DNA from: Xestospongia bergquistia
Lineage: Eukaryota > Porifera > Demospongiae > Haplosclerida > Petrosiidae
Direction of reading: 5' to 3'
Assembly (NCBI GenBank): GCA_963965975.1
Contig: OZ014420.1
Coordinates: 4,490,001-4,554,000 of the forward strand
Length of the DNA stretch: 64,000 bases
Shown here: positions 1-10,787 of the stretch, in pieces
Numbering within the stretch: the stretch's first letter is position 1
Layout of the letters: the number at the start of each line of letters is the position of its first letter
Made by a program: the position numbers and the translations under genes
The notes under the pieces: model-generated
Told to the model about the DNA's origin: nothing
Seen by the model: only the letters and a program-made list of their open reading frames with translations
Databases searched by the model: none

Positions 1-186
1 AAATAGATTGAAACAACTAGAATCTCAAACATAATTTATCACTTTCTAATCAGCTAATATTATTATTAGCATACAATGACAATAGGAAAGTCACTGGACA
101 TTCTTTTTGCATTAAGTTAAACTATATAATGATAGGAATTAATTATAAGCACATATTGTATTAGTGTTTGATTCTCATGTTTGTAG

Positions 187-3100
187 TGCTATTGATGACA
201 AAGAAAAGCAATTGATAAGAACAACTTTATTGAACTCCATTGAAGAACCAGAACACAAGGTAGAATTGTGAAATACAAAATTGTCCATCAAATGTGTTCA
301 CATTCATCAACTACATTTTTTATACAGTTATCAAGTGTTTCTTTTCTCTAATTGTCTAACTGATCATTACATTAATACTGTGTATTATGATTGCTCATTT
401 CAAAATACTACATTTGTCTTCTTTAGATTTCATTGCAGTTAGCTGTACTGACAGCCAGAATAGCTCGTATTGATTGTCCTCATAACTGGCCTGAACTTTT
501 ACCAGCCTTGACTGAGGTAATCTGTAGTGTTGGTTCCAGTTTTAGTAGATATGGTTTTTCTTACTTATCTACATTACTAGACATTTTTATATGTTTAATA
601 GAAAGTTCGCAGTGACTCGCCTCTTCTTCAAAAATGTAGTTTATTAACTCTACAAGAGGTTATTAAGGCATTTACTTCATGGCGTTTATCAGATCAAAGA
701 CTTACCTTTTTTGAGGTCTAAAATATCATTTTATTATATCTGGAGTCAGTAACAAAATAGATTACTGGGTCTCTGTTTGCTTATATTGCACAAGTATGGA
801 TACGTCATCTAACCTCTGTTAGTACATCTGGAAATGAAACTGTTGCTACAGACTCTCTGTCTCTAGCTAACATATGTTTGAAAGGTTAACATGATTTATA
901 ATTTCTAACATAGCATTATTGTCTTTTGATTGCAGTTTTACAGTTAATGTTATTATATGGATTTGCAAGGTTTAATGTTGAACCTGATGCTATAGGACTA
1001 GTTGGACAGTTGTTTGAGTTAGCTCCCAAAGCTCTGGAATTGAGTGAGATGATAGTAATATTGGAGAATGTGATGAGTATGTTTTATGTAGGAGTTCAAC
1101 TTCCATTAGGTCAATCTTCTCATGAAGCAGCTGAACGAACTGTCACATTGATAATTAAAACAGTATGACATCATAATGTGTAATTGCGTTATTTTTCTCT
1201 TTAAAGTTGTTTAAATTGCAGAGGAATCATCCAATCGGCTATATAGCTTTTATTGATCGTTCATTCCAACTCATTTATTCTACAATATTTAACTTAGACA
1301 AAAGAGGTAATGTCATATTCACCTTAGAGTATATCACCTTGGTATTAATATTGCCTTTAGATCAGTTATATGAAGGTTACATAGTTTATGGACTGAATTT
1401 AATGAAAGCTATCTTAAAATGTGAAGACTATATGATACCTTTAATGAGAGGCTTAGCTGATGGTACATGTTCTAAGTACTACTTGTATAGTAACTTTTTG
1501 TCTAATATAGTGCCTGTACCACCACAAGTACTAGAGGCTCAGAAACTAAAAAGAGACTTCTTCAATAGTGAACATGTTGAGGTTATTTTACAACAACTTA
1601 TAACTCAATATATGTTATTAACATCTGAGGTATATATATATAATGATAAATAATGTCATATTGAATGATATTTTTAAAAGGATTTAGAAAAATGGGAAGA
1701 CAGTCCTGAGGAATTCCCAGTTTGTAAGTTGAGTTAGAAACTTAACATTGTATTTACTTTGTGTTTATCTTAGCTGATGAGGCTCCTGGTCAATTATATA
1801 TGTTTTCATTAAAGGTATCTGATGCTAAGATATTAATAATGGTCACTATTTGTAGGGAAGTGTTGAAGGTGCTTTAACTGCAGTAGTGCATGAGGTCTCT
1901 ACTCTTGCTGTGCCATTAGTGTTACAGATGATAACATATGTTCAAGGTAGACATTATTGTGTCGTACGTATATAATATGTTATAATTGACTTAGATATCA
2001 CTGTCATATCGGACACATCATCACTTTTAGTAAAAGAAGCTGGTAAGTACAAACATTTCAGCAATTGTAGTGGTTGAGTGTTTCATTGCTAAATTATACT
2101 CAATTGTTACAGTTCTTTCCCTTTATCCACTACTATTGTCCTATCTGTTATAGTTTATAATGCAGCTGGCTTGCTGGCCTCTGATCTTTACCAACATTTG
2201 GACTTTGAAACATGGTTTCAAAATCATTTGATCAATGAACTAGCAGTCAAAGATACAAGGTAATAATCAAATAAGTGCTGTCATTAAATTTGAATACTTT
2301 AGATATCGTATTATACGTCGTCGTATTGTGTGGCTATTAGGTTGTTGGGTTGGTGTTAAATTTGATGCTGTCTATCGTCCAGTAATGTATCGTGCTTTCC
2401 TCTCTGCTCTTAGTCCTACTGAAGATATAGTGGTAAGTATCAATTTTGATATAAGATATAAGATATTGTTCTTCAGGTAAGACTAACAGCAGTGGATTCA
2501 TTGAAACAAGGTAAATAATGTATTGTGAGTTAATGTACTAATAGTGTGTGTTTAGCTGTTGATGATATTGGTTTTACTACTGATGAAATATCTCCAGTAA
2601 GTAAATAATAATTTGTATTTTCGTCATCTTCATATGATAAATTGTTTAATAAGTCATTTTTCAGTTTATACCTGATACAATGCAATTGTTACTAAAACTT
2701 CTAGTGGATTCACAAAGTTATGATACTAAAGTAAATACCCATATGTTAAACTATAGCCATGTCTCCCTCACTCCCTCTCTTCCTCTCTTTCTCTCTCTCT
2801 TTCTCTCTCTCTCTTTCCCTCCCTCCCTCCCTCCCTTTCTCTTGCATGCGCGCACGCACACAACACAGTTATCAGTTATGACTGTCTTCAGTCAGTTAAT
2901 TGAACGTGTAGGTAGTGCTATACAACCATATATTGGAGCACTTCTAGAACATATTCCACATATTTGGGCTGAAGTACAGCGTGGTGGTGATAATTCTAGC
3001 CTTCTTCATTGTGTTATTATTAGTACATTGTCACATATGGTACGTTCTCTTAGTAGTTTGTCTATCCAGCTCCATCCTTTTGTTATTCCTGTAATTCATC

Positions 3101-5076
3101 AAGCAACTGACGTCAAACAAGTTAGTCAATAAATTAATACTTTTCTTTTATTTGTACATTTGTTTTAGAGAGAACATTTATTTTTAGCTGAAGATGGTTT
3201 AGAGCTATGGTACATATTACATATATAAAGATTAATAAAGTTTATTTATAATATATTATATAGGAATGCTGTGTTACATCATACTCCTCAACCTTCAATG
3301 GAGCTAGTACAATTATTAGGAAATATGTCAGGGTTGTTGGGTTTGGCCACACCTACTGATGACTCAAGTCAATCTATGGAAGGTCTAATGGGTCAGTATT
3401 ATAACAATATTTGTATCTATTTTATTATATTAACAGATATTGGATCAAATAGTCTTATTCTGTGTTTTGATATTATTGATGCATACATTGTTCTTTGTTC
3501 ACCTTCTCCTGAACTATTTATTCAAGTAAAATCTTTATAACTAATTATCTCCATTTGTATTATTATCTTAGCATTGTGCTGATTTAACTGTGAAGGCCTG
3601 TCAGTCGTACATTAGAGATGTTAAACAAACTGGAGTAGATGCTATAGTCACTGTAAGGGATGCCCCTTCATAATTAATTACATGATTATCATTTGATGTT
3701 CTTGATGAGTTGTTTTTTAACATAGACTTTTGTGTGTAGGTTTTAGATCACATGATGGTTGCCTATACTGCATATAATCATCAGATTTTACAGTCACTGC
3801 TCCTTCAACTACTTCACTGTGTACTAAATGGAGAAGAAGTTAGTATATACTTAGTTATGCTTTATCATGTCAGCAAATTATATATAAGATTTATAGCTTG
3901 TCCTATGTATTTCAAATGACTTCAATTTGTTGTCTAAATGTATCATTTATCATTATCTTGTTTAGACATATGCTCCTACATTGTGTTTATATTTGGCAGT
4001 ATTAGCCCGTGCCATGTTATGTAATGCTCAGCATTTTATTGCAATGCTACAGACACTTGCTCCACAATTACAACAAGAAGTTAGTATGGACATTACAGTA
4101 CTTAATGATCTCATATGTTTATAGGTGAACACCTTACTGGGAATACTACTGGATATATGGGCATATAGGGTATTAATGTAATACAATGGAAAATTACTTT
4201 TTTAATAGTTAGATAATATTGGAGAAGTGAAGCGCAGAAAGCTATTTGGATTAGCAGCTGCTTCTCTTCTTACTGTCAATGATACGTAAGATTTTAATAA
4301 CCTTATATTGTATCATTAATTACTTCATTAGATGTGTTATTAACCGGTTCTCCTCATTACTGGACATGTGTGTTGAAGTACTTCATGATGTAACAGATGT
4401 CAGTACAAGTGGTGGAGAAATTGAGTATGTGACTCCTCAATATATTAGTAATATGTGTGTGTCTAGTTTATTAGTGTTTAAAGGTGTGGATGCTTATCCT
4501 ATTAATACCAGTCACAAACCACATTCATCAATGACAACAGAACATGATAGAAGAGTTAGACAGGTATTATTAATTTGTTAGTACACTATTATTAGTCTAT
4601 AGATAAGATGGCAATTATTTCTTTATATAATTAGTTTTTTTCCTTTCACCACTTCATTGAATTGTAATATGTTTGATTAGGAAACCTGGTCCACTGGTTG
4701 GTAAACATTTCTAGCCAAGAGCTGTGGTTCTGTATGTAATGGATTATTTAGGAACATATTCTAATTTTAGAATGTTTTAACCAAGGGACATTATCTAGTT
4801 TGTGATAGTAGAACTTGTCAGAACTATATAACTGATGTATTTGAATTTAAAAGACAAAAATTCTTTTTTGATTTGCTTTAGTTATATTCTCAAGATCCAG
4901 TGTGGAATGTATCATTACCACAGTTAGTCAAAGAACAATTGGAAAGATGTCTAATAACAATGGGAGTAGAACAATACCACACTCTCATGAGTACAGTAGA
5001 TGGCATCATTCGAGAACAGTTAGCAGACTTTGTACCTCATGAAAGAGTTAATATTTTGCTATTACTAGAAATTTGA
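187..5076 (+). CDS. IPO11: Importin-11, 5' end beyond window
   Basis: Nuclear import receptor of the importin-beta family; known to carry UBE2E-type ubiquitin-conjugating enzymes and RPL12. Early exons are 187-259, 427-516, 613-715, 761-884, 936-1162, 1222-1629 and 1681-1723; some 20 small exons follow, to the TGA at 5074-5076. Pieces resembling human IPO11 appear in order: RIDCPHNWPELLP near the start, EAQKLKRDFF, IERVGSAIQPYIGALL, MSGLLGLA, VEVLHDV and a C-terminal acidic helix. The first ~70 residues (start of the importin N domain) must lie left of the window. Introns are mostly under 100 bp. The intron before the IERVG exon ends in a very long pyrimidine tract. It converges on SLC25A46 with 101 bp between stop codons. 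Identity is firm; exact junctions in the 3' half are approximate. Confidence 0.9.
2761..2842 (+). repeat. Polypyrimidine CT/CCCT simple repeat in an IPO11 intron
   Basis: About 80 bases of almost pure C and T (runs of CTCT, then CCCT units), followed by an alternating CA/CG stretch and then the splice acceptor before the exon encoding IERVGSAIQ. It can be read through in frame, but the Leu/Ser/Phe/Pro-only translation has no counterpart in importin-11, so I read it as intron. Confidence 0.85.
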
Positions 5077-5177
5077 GCTTTATAATAATAATATTGTGAA
5101 TTGTATTAAAAATGAATCAATTTCTAATAATTATTATTATACTAATAATATGCCATTATTAACCAAATAAATAAATA

Positions 5178-7207
5178 TCAATTATTATTATTATTGCTAT
5201 TTTGTCCTTTCTGTAATCTTTCCCAATACACTAATCCTCTCCACAATATTACTAACAGTAGTCCATGTAATACATGTTGTAGAATTAATGCTGACACTCC
5301 TTTATAGAAACCTGTAATTCCTTCAGCCTCCCATATCCCTTGAATACAATCAATGGGTCCAGAATAGAAGGTAGTGACATATTGTACACCTGATCCTGTT
5401 TCTATGTTCTCAACAAGTACAGGTACTCCTTGAATATGAAGTCTTAACATGACCGTTCTCATTGGGTATATTATAAGATCTGTCAATAATGTGCTTATGT
5501 AAGACGCCCATAGTTTGTGTAAGAGCAGAGAAAGTGAAAACTGGGAAGGTGGGGTAGATTTAATAGGAAGAACTCGTGTTATAATTCTTTGTAGTTGTTC
5601 TGTTAATATATCACTGACTACACCACATATCAGAGTTGGAACAAGTAACTTAAAAAATGGAAGACGTTTGCTAGTATCAGTATTAATGAGTGGTCGTTCT
5701 AGAGTATATTCTCTGAAACCTTCATAATCAGAAGGATATGTTCGTTGGAGAGTATGCTAATAGATACAAGACAATATAAAATATATCAAATTGTTAGTAA
5801 CTAACTTGTACAGACTCCATGTAAGAAAATGAGCTTAGAGGTAAGTAGGCAATATATGGTAATCTAAAGTAATGAAAAATACATAAAGAATTTGGTATAT
5901 GAAATAAAATATAATAAATTATAAAAGTTACTACAAAATAGTATTAAAAAGTGAATGTAGTCTGACTAAATATATGTCTCTTTGATTTTAATGTGGTTAA
6001 AAGAGTGCATTTAATTTCTAGGATATATATCACATTACAATGACAGACTATTAAATTACACATGTAATGAGAGGGTTCCCCCACATAACCATATGACTTA
6101 CCCACTAACAAACAGTTGAATGAAATGAGTCTTCAACCAGTTTAGCACATTTGATGTTCTACTAGTAAGACTCATAACACTAGATGTTGTACTATATAAC
6201 TTACTTTTTGGTGTGACGACTTTGTCTTTCAATAAACCACATTAAAATGGCTCTAGCAAATGGTTGACCCAACAAACATACAATTTGTGCCTTAAACCCT
6301 CTCCACCAGCTGTAAATACCCTAATAATATCTCATCATGTTATAGACTAAACCTATTTTTCTATTACTTCATATTGTGTGATTCGGTTCATAACAGACAT
6401 TGTCCTCCAAGGAGCACTAACTAGACTACCTACACTGTAATATGGTACTACCTATATTCAAGAGAACAAAATAGTATATAGTAACATACAGCACTAACTC
6501 ACTTGACATTGACGACTGAAGACCACAAAAGGATAGGTTACACAGGAATGAAGACAAAACCTAGTTTATTTAGTAATGATATATAGAATTATTACATACT
6601 TACTTTGCTCCTAATACAACAGTATCAATGCCTAATATTACGTAAACTAAACAACAATGACATATGTTATAATGACTTACCAACCATCTGTTCTATCTTG
6701 AGCAATGAGCTTTTTTCTCCTGTTGTTTCTACAGTGGTTGGCCTTTGGTTATTATCACGGAGATTAGGTAATGGTTGTGTTGATATACCAGTATGTGTAT
6801 GAGATAAATGGACATTAGGATTGACTACCAGATCAGCAGAAAGTGGAAGAGGGACACTTCTGGTTTGACCCTCAAAATTATGAATGCGCTAATATTTGAG
6901 AAAGACAATAATAAATCGTGTATTAATAGTAAATTGGTATCTTGGTGTGGAAGAATGCCCATCTCCAATTACACTAAAGACAAAGCTATATGATCTGATA
7001 CAATTGTCAGATACTATTATAATTCATATAGAGTTGTACATGAGAATATGTAACAAACTCTGTGACATACACTTTCATTTCTCAAACATTAAATACCTGT
7101 GGAGATCTTCTCAAGCTAGTATAGATCTCTCTAGATTGCTGTAAAAAACGTCATATTAAGTTCAAAAATACAAACAAGCTTACTCCAACATAATGACCTC
7201 CCTCCAT
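5178..7207 (-). CDS. SLC25A46: SLC25A46-like outer mitochondrial membrane carrier protein
   Basis: Member of the mitochondrial carrier superfamily that in animals sits in the outer membrane and takes part in mitochondrial fission and cristae organisation (related to fungal Ugo1). The start ATG is at 7207-7205 with a tiny first exon (MEGGHYVG), then a Ser/Thr/Pro-rich N-terminal region. Carrier core pieces in order: VTYPFVVFSRQCQV (human HPCIVLRRQCQV), YSVGSLVSAPWRTMS, WWRGFKAQIV, LPYIAYLPLSSFSYMESV, and the large last exon with LIIYPMRTVMLRLHIQG and EAEGITGFYKGV, both close to human. The protein ends in a poly-Asn tail encoded by an (AAT)n run, which human lacks. The final carrier signature is degenerate, as in the family. 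It is divergent from KGD4 with 50 bp between start codons. Confidence 0.88.
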
Positions 7208-7257
7208 AGTGAACAGTGAACACTGGGCATTAATTAGGGTTTGACCGCGCCTTAGAA
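7208..7257. promoter_or_regulatory. Very short bidirectional promoter, SLC25A46 / KGD4
   Basis: Only 50 bp separate the two divergent ATGs. The interval holds TAATTAGGG and the word TGACCGCGC (7242-7250), the reverse complement of GCGCGGTCA, which recurs in other promoters of this window. Both flanking products are mitochondrial. Transcription starts must lie in this gap or inside the neighbouring gene. Promoter function is inferred from position only. Confidence 0.6.
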
Positions 7258-8456
7258 ATGAACATCGCAGTATGCAGAACACTTTGGAGTTGTTCTTCCC
7301 TATTTTCAGCTACTAAAGCACCATTGATTACTTTTCCTGCTCGAAGAACTTCTGATGGAAGACGTAAGATATTGAAGTTAATATTTTACATGAAACATGA
7401 AATAGTGTATAAGGTATCTATCTGATTGGTCCTCAGTCCTTATTACTCATAACAAGGAGGGTGTGGCCAGACCCTCAGCTCACATCTTAGAATACATGGA
7501 TTGTCATACATGCAGAGTAGAATAATTAAAAAGTCATTATGTAGTCTTGTGTGGCCAGATGTTTGAGGGGAAAGGAATATTTGGGGAAACGGCTATAGAT
7601 CATATTGACACAATGGAATTTTAATTACAGGTAAAATCACATGAAAGTGCCAACAGGTTTTGCTCCTGAAACAGTTTCTTTAACAACAGTCTCTTGTTCT
7701 GCTTGTAAGGATGAATTTTCAATAGCATTTGACAAATCCTTCCCCATATGATCTAAAGTAATAGACTATATTGTTATGTTTCAAATAAAGCTCATGATTT
7801 AATGTACAGCTGTTTTCCCAGATGTTCCCTCCCCTTGAATGTTTAGCCATGCAAGAGTATATATAAATGTAGTAATTGAGGATTGCAATTGATATAAAAA
7901 TTTACTAGTCTGTGTCTTGGGTAATGTTTGAGTTAAAAATATTCAAATATAAATGTCATGGAATAGTTATAATAGTTAAGAGATGTATAAAGTGTGTAGT
8001 CCATTTAGTTTGTTCTTTTTCTTTGTCTAGCTATTATTACTATCTCCATTGATAACTTTACCAGTACCTCTAATACCACATCATCTTCAAAGACACCTGC
8101 TGTAACCAGCAACACTAGTACAGTAACTCTACCTGCTAACTATGGCAGATCACCATTAACACAAGTAGAAATAAACATGATTAATGTAAGTCTAATAATG
8201 TACAGCTGGTACTTGGTACTTTTCACTTAAAGTTGACATGCAGTAATGTAGACACCAGGTAGTCTGTTATTAGGCAAAGTGGATGAATGCACCAGATCAA
8301 GACACATCATCATAACAAAAATACTGAATATCTCATATATATATGTATAAAGGACAATGTCTTAAAATATTCTAGCTGTATAGTAACTAGGTAAAATGAA
8401 CAAAGTTAATTGGTGAAATTATTTTTCTCATTTAGAGCGGAGGAGCAGAAAACTGA
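7258..8456 (+). CDS. KGD4: Alpha-ketoglutarate dehydrogenase component 4 (formerly MRPS36)
   Basis: Small adaptor that recruits the E3 subunit to the 2-oxoglutarate dehydrogenase complex in the mitochondrial matrix; first catalogued as ribosomal protein mS36. Three exons with matching phases, 7258-7363, 8031-8185 and 8436-8456, give 93 residues against 103 in human. The N-terminus (MNIAVCRTLWSCSS) is a plausible targeting peptide. APLITFPARR matches human TPLIRFPDRR, and LPANYGRSPLTQVEINMINSGG matches the human LPQKYRRK...EFIQRGG end. The middle is Ser/Thr/Asn-rich linker, as in the family. The first intron (667 bp) is long for this window and holds an unexplained antisense open stretch. It converges on RGP1 with 73 bp between stops. 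The gene is easily missed because its exons are short. Confidence 0.88.
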
Positions 8457-8529
8457 CTGTATTCTCTTTTATTTCAATTATATGTTATGTGTTTATTATT
8501 ATCAAAAAGTATAGAGAATTTAAAGATGA

Positions 8530-10610
8530 TTATAGAGATAATGTTTGTTGAGGTGGAGGTAGCTCTGAGTACAATGAGGGTAACACTGTTATTGGTAAAC
8601 ACCAGTCTATAGTGTCTACTTGTTGTTGTAATGGTCCTAGCCACACCTCTGACACACACCCACCTGGACCGATTGACTGCTGTACTGCATGGGTATCTCC
8701 CCACGACCCACGGGAAATCAATAAATGAAATTGAATTTGCCAAGTAACTGTCACTAGAAAATAATTTTAACACTTAAAAGCAAATACAGAATATATTAGA
8801 AATTGATAGAAAATTGCTATGATAAACTTTGTCTTCCTGACACTGAGACCATAATATAATAGTGTTATTTATTCTTAAGCTTTATAAAGTAGACTCATTC
8901 TCTATAATTTTTTGGGATAATGTGTAACAGTCTAGGATCAGACATACTGCAGTGTATCATGTAACAGTCTAGGATCAGACATACTGCAGTGTATCATGTA
9001 ACAGTCTAGGATCAGACATACTACAGTGTATCATGTAACAGTCTAGGATCAGACATACTACAGTGTATCATGTAACAGTCTAGGATCAGACATACTGCAG
9101 TGTATCATGTAACAGTCTAGGATCAGACATACTGCAGTGTATCATGTAACAGTCTAGTATCAGACATACTGCAGTGTATCATGTAATATTTTGCATTATT
9201 ATTAGAACTGACCTGTTTCATTGTTAAAAGTTTGAGTGAGAGATGGAGGAACAGGTAGAGAGTAATGTGTAATTAGTCCATTAGTACAAGAATGTGTCTT
9301 TTGAGCTACTACTGTAGTTACTGGTTTAAGTACTACTGAAGGTTGTACACTTGACTCTTGTATAGTTTCAAGATAAACTAATGATGCTTTCACTTGTAGA
9401 ACTGGATGTGTGCAGTTACTGCAATCAAATATTGCTGTCACTTCATCACCTAAACGAAAAGCAGTCCTTGGTACTATGACTCTTCCTAGTGATTCTCCTG
9501 ATGCAGTTAATGTATAGCTTGCTATAAAAGATGATATTAAAAACAAATACTTGAGAAATGTGGTCTTACAACTGTTTCTTCTTCCAGACTCAACAGCAAT
9601 GGCCTCCAGACCAAGTTCAGTAGTAGAATGACTTTCTTCACTTTGTAAAAATGGGTTACTACTTTTTGGAGAAGTAAGTAATGGTCGTTGAAGATGAGCT
9701 AATTACGAGAAGAACAAAACACTAAAAGCTGAAATAACAATATAACCTAATTTTTATTATAGAGACATCTGTAATGTAGTACAAGTAAGTTCCACTAACT
9801 AATATACAATATTAAAGTTAGCTATGCTCCATTACAAAGTGTACATTAATTACCTGGTATTAAAATAACTTTAACTGGTAAACGAGTTATTTGTGCTGGA
9901 CAGTTTGGTTTTTGAACACCAATAGTCACTTTATAAGTATAGCCTACAATATGACCACGAAAGGATGGTGGACCACCCACAGGTATGGACTCTATATAAC
10001 TAACTAGGGGCATAATAATGAAAGGAACTAATAATTAAAGAATTATTGAGGGTACTTGTTTTTGTTTCAGCTGGTTTCAATGTCACATTACATAACAAAA
10101 CAGTGGAGCGAGTTGACAAAATAGATTTTCCTCTTTCACCTTTTTATAATAGTAATACAATATAATATAAAATAAATAGAGCAATATAATATAATATAAT
10201 TCTTTTGGATGTCTATAATATATTATATCATTACAGTTACAAAATGTTCATTGTTTTAAGTGATATTGTGTTGGGTGACTCCTTTCTCTCAGCTTCAAAC
10301 ATAGACTCATTCCCAATGTAAAAGCAGTATTGGAATGAGACTATTTAAAACTATATTAATTTAAGTACTCATTAATAACAATACCTCTGTTAGGAAAGAA
10401 GGCAGTATCAGAGACTGGAGATGATACTTGCTCTTTCTCCTTGAGTTTCACAACTGCCTCCCTAACTACACATTGACAATGTATTTGAGCTCCAACCCAT
10501 GCAATTGTTTGAGGCTCTGAGCTCTTATTATGAAAACTGAGACTAGAATAAAGACTGTCACCAGCAACGTATACTCCTCCTCCTTCTATCTTCACTGTAA
10601 GATCAACCAT
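8530..10610 (-). CDS. RGP1: RGP1, Rab6A-GEF complex partner 2
   Basis: RGP1 pairs with RIC1 to activate Rab6 at the Golgi and has an arrestin-like fold. The chosen ATG (10610-10608) begins MVDLTVKIEGGGVYVAGDSL, which lines up with the human N-terminus; an in-frame ATG 34 codons upstream adds residues with no counterpart. Family pieces in order: WVGAQIHCQC (human WASAQIHCQF), the FRG...YTYKVTIG strand near 9960, FRLGDEVTAIFDC, HYSLPVPPSLTQTF, VTWQIQFHL, and the C-terminal QVDTIDWCLPITVLPS, nearly identical to the human VDTFSWDLPIKVLP block. The intron between 9220 and 8755 carries a 37-bp minisatellite. It shares a 177-bp upstream gap with REEP5. Confidence 0.88.
8923..9181. repeat. 37-bp tandem repeat, seven copies
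   Basis: Seven head-to-tail copies of a 37-bp unit starting TGTAACAGTCTAGG and ending CAGTGTATCA, at 8923, 8960, 8997, 9034, 9071, 9108 and 9145. They differ at one or two positions (ACTGCAG against ACTACAG in copies 3 and 4; TCTAGTATC in copy 7). It lies in an RGP1 intron. Direct tandem copies without spacers make it a minisatellite. Confidence 0.97.
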
Positions 10611-10787
10611 TTTATTAAGTTCAGTCTTGATCTTGTGATATCTGTACTGCCCACGTGTGACGTAGTGATTATATATATTCGCCACATATGACGTAGCACA
10701 TAGTTTTCTCACTCATTTTCTGTAGCCCTAGCTGTAGCTGTCGCTGTCACATTGTATTGTTAGTGAGAAAGTGTCCGGTGTCTCATC
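10611..10787. promoter_or_regulatory. Bidirectional promoter, RGP1 / REEP5
   Basis: A 177-bp gap between divergent starts. It contains an E-box CACGTG (10652-10657) and two identical TGACGTAG words (10658-10665 and 10689-10696), 31 bp apart, which resemble CRE/ATF half sites. The role is inferred from position and motif only. Confidence 0.55.

Noticed and set aside
2680-3132. One 150-codon open frame spanning two IPO11 exons
   Set aside because: The middle third is the pyrimidine repeat and has good GT and AG edges; family alignment has no such insert, so it is two exons and an intron.
6605-7144. Plus-strand open frames in the SLC25A46 5' half
   Set aside because: Antisense to exons that splice in phase to the carrier; no domain and poor composition.
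7238-7378. Minus-strand frame over KGD4 exon 1 (LRLPSEVLRAGKVING...)
   Set aside because: Lacks a start and splice acceptor and is the complement of a well-supported exon with matching phase and family similarity.
8923-9181. Seven regular repeats resembling a CRISPR array
   Set aside because: Copies abut directly with no variable spacers and lie in an intron of a eukaryotic gene; this is a minisatellite.
10611-10712. Upstream in-frame ATG extending RGP1 by 34 residues
   Set aside because: The extension has no family counterpart and covers the E-box and CRE-like sites; MVDLTVK matches the known N-terminus.
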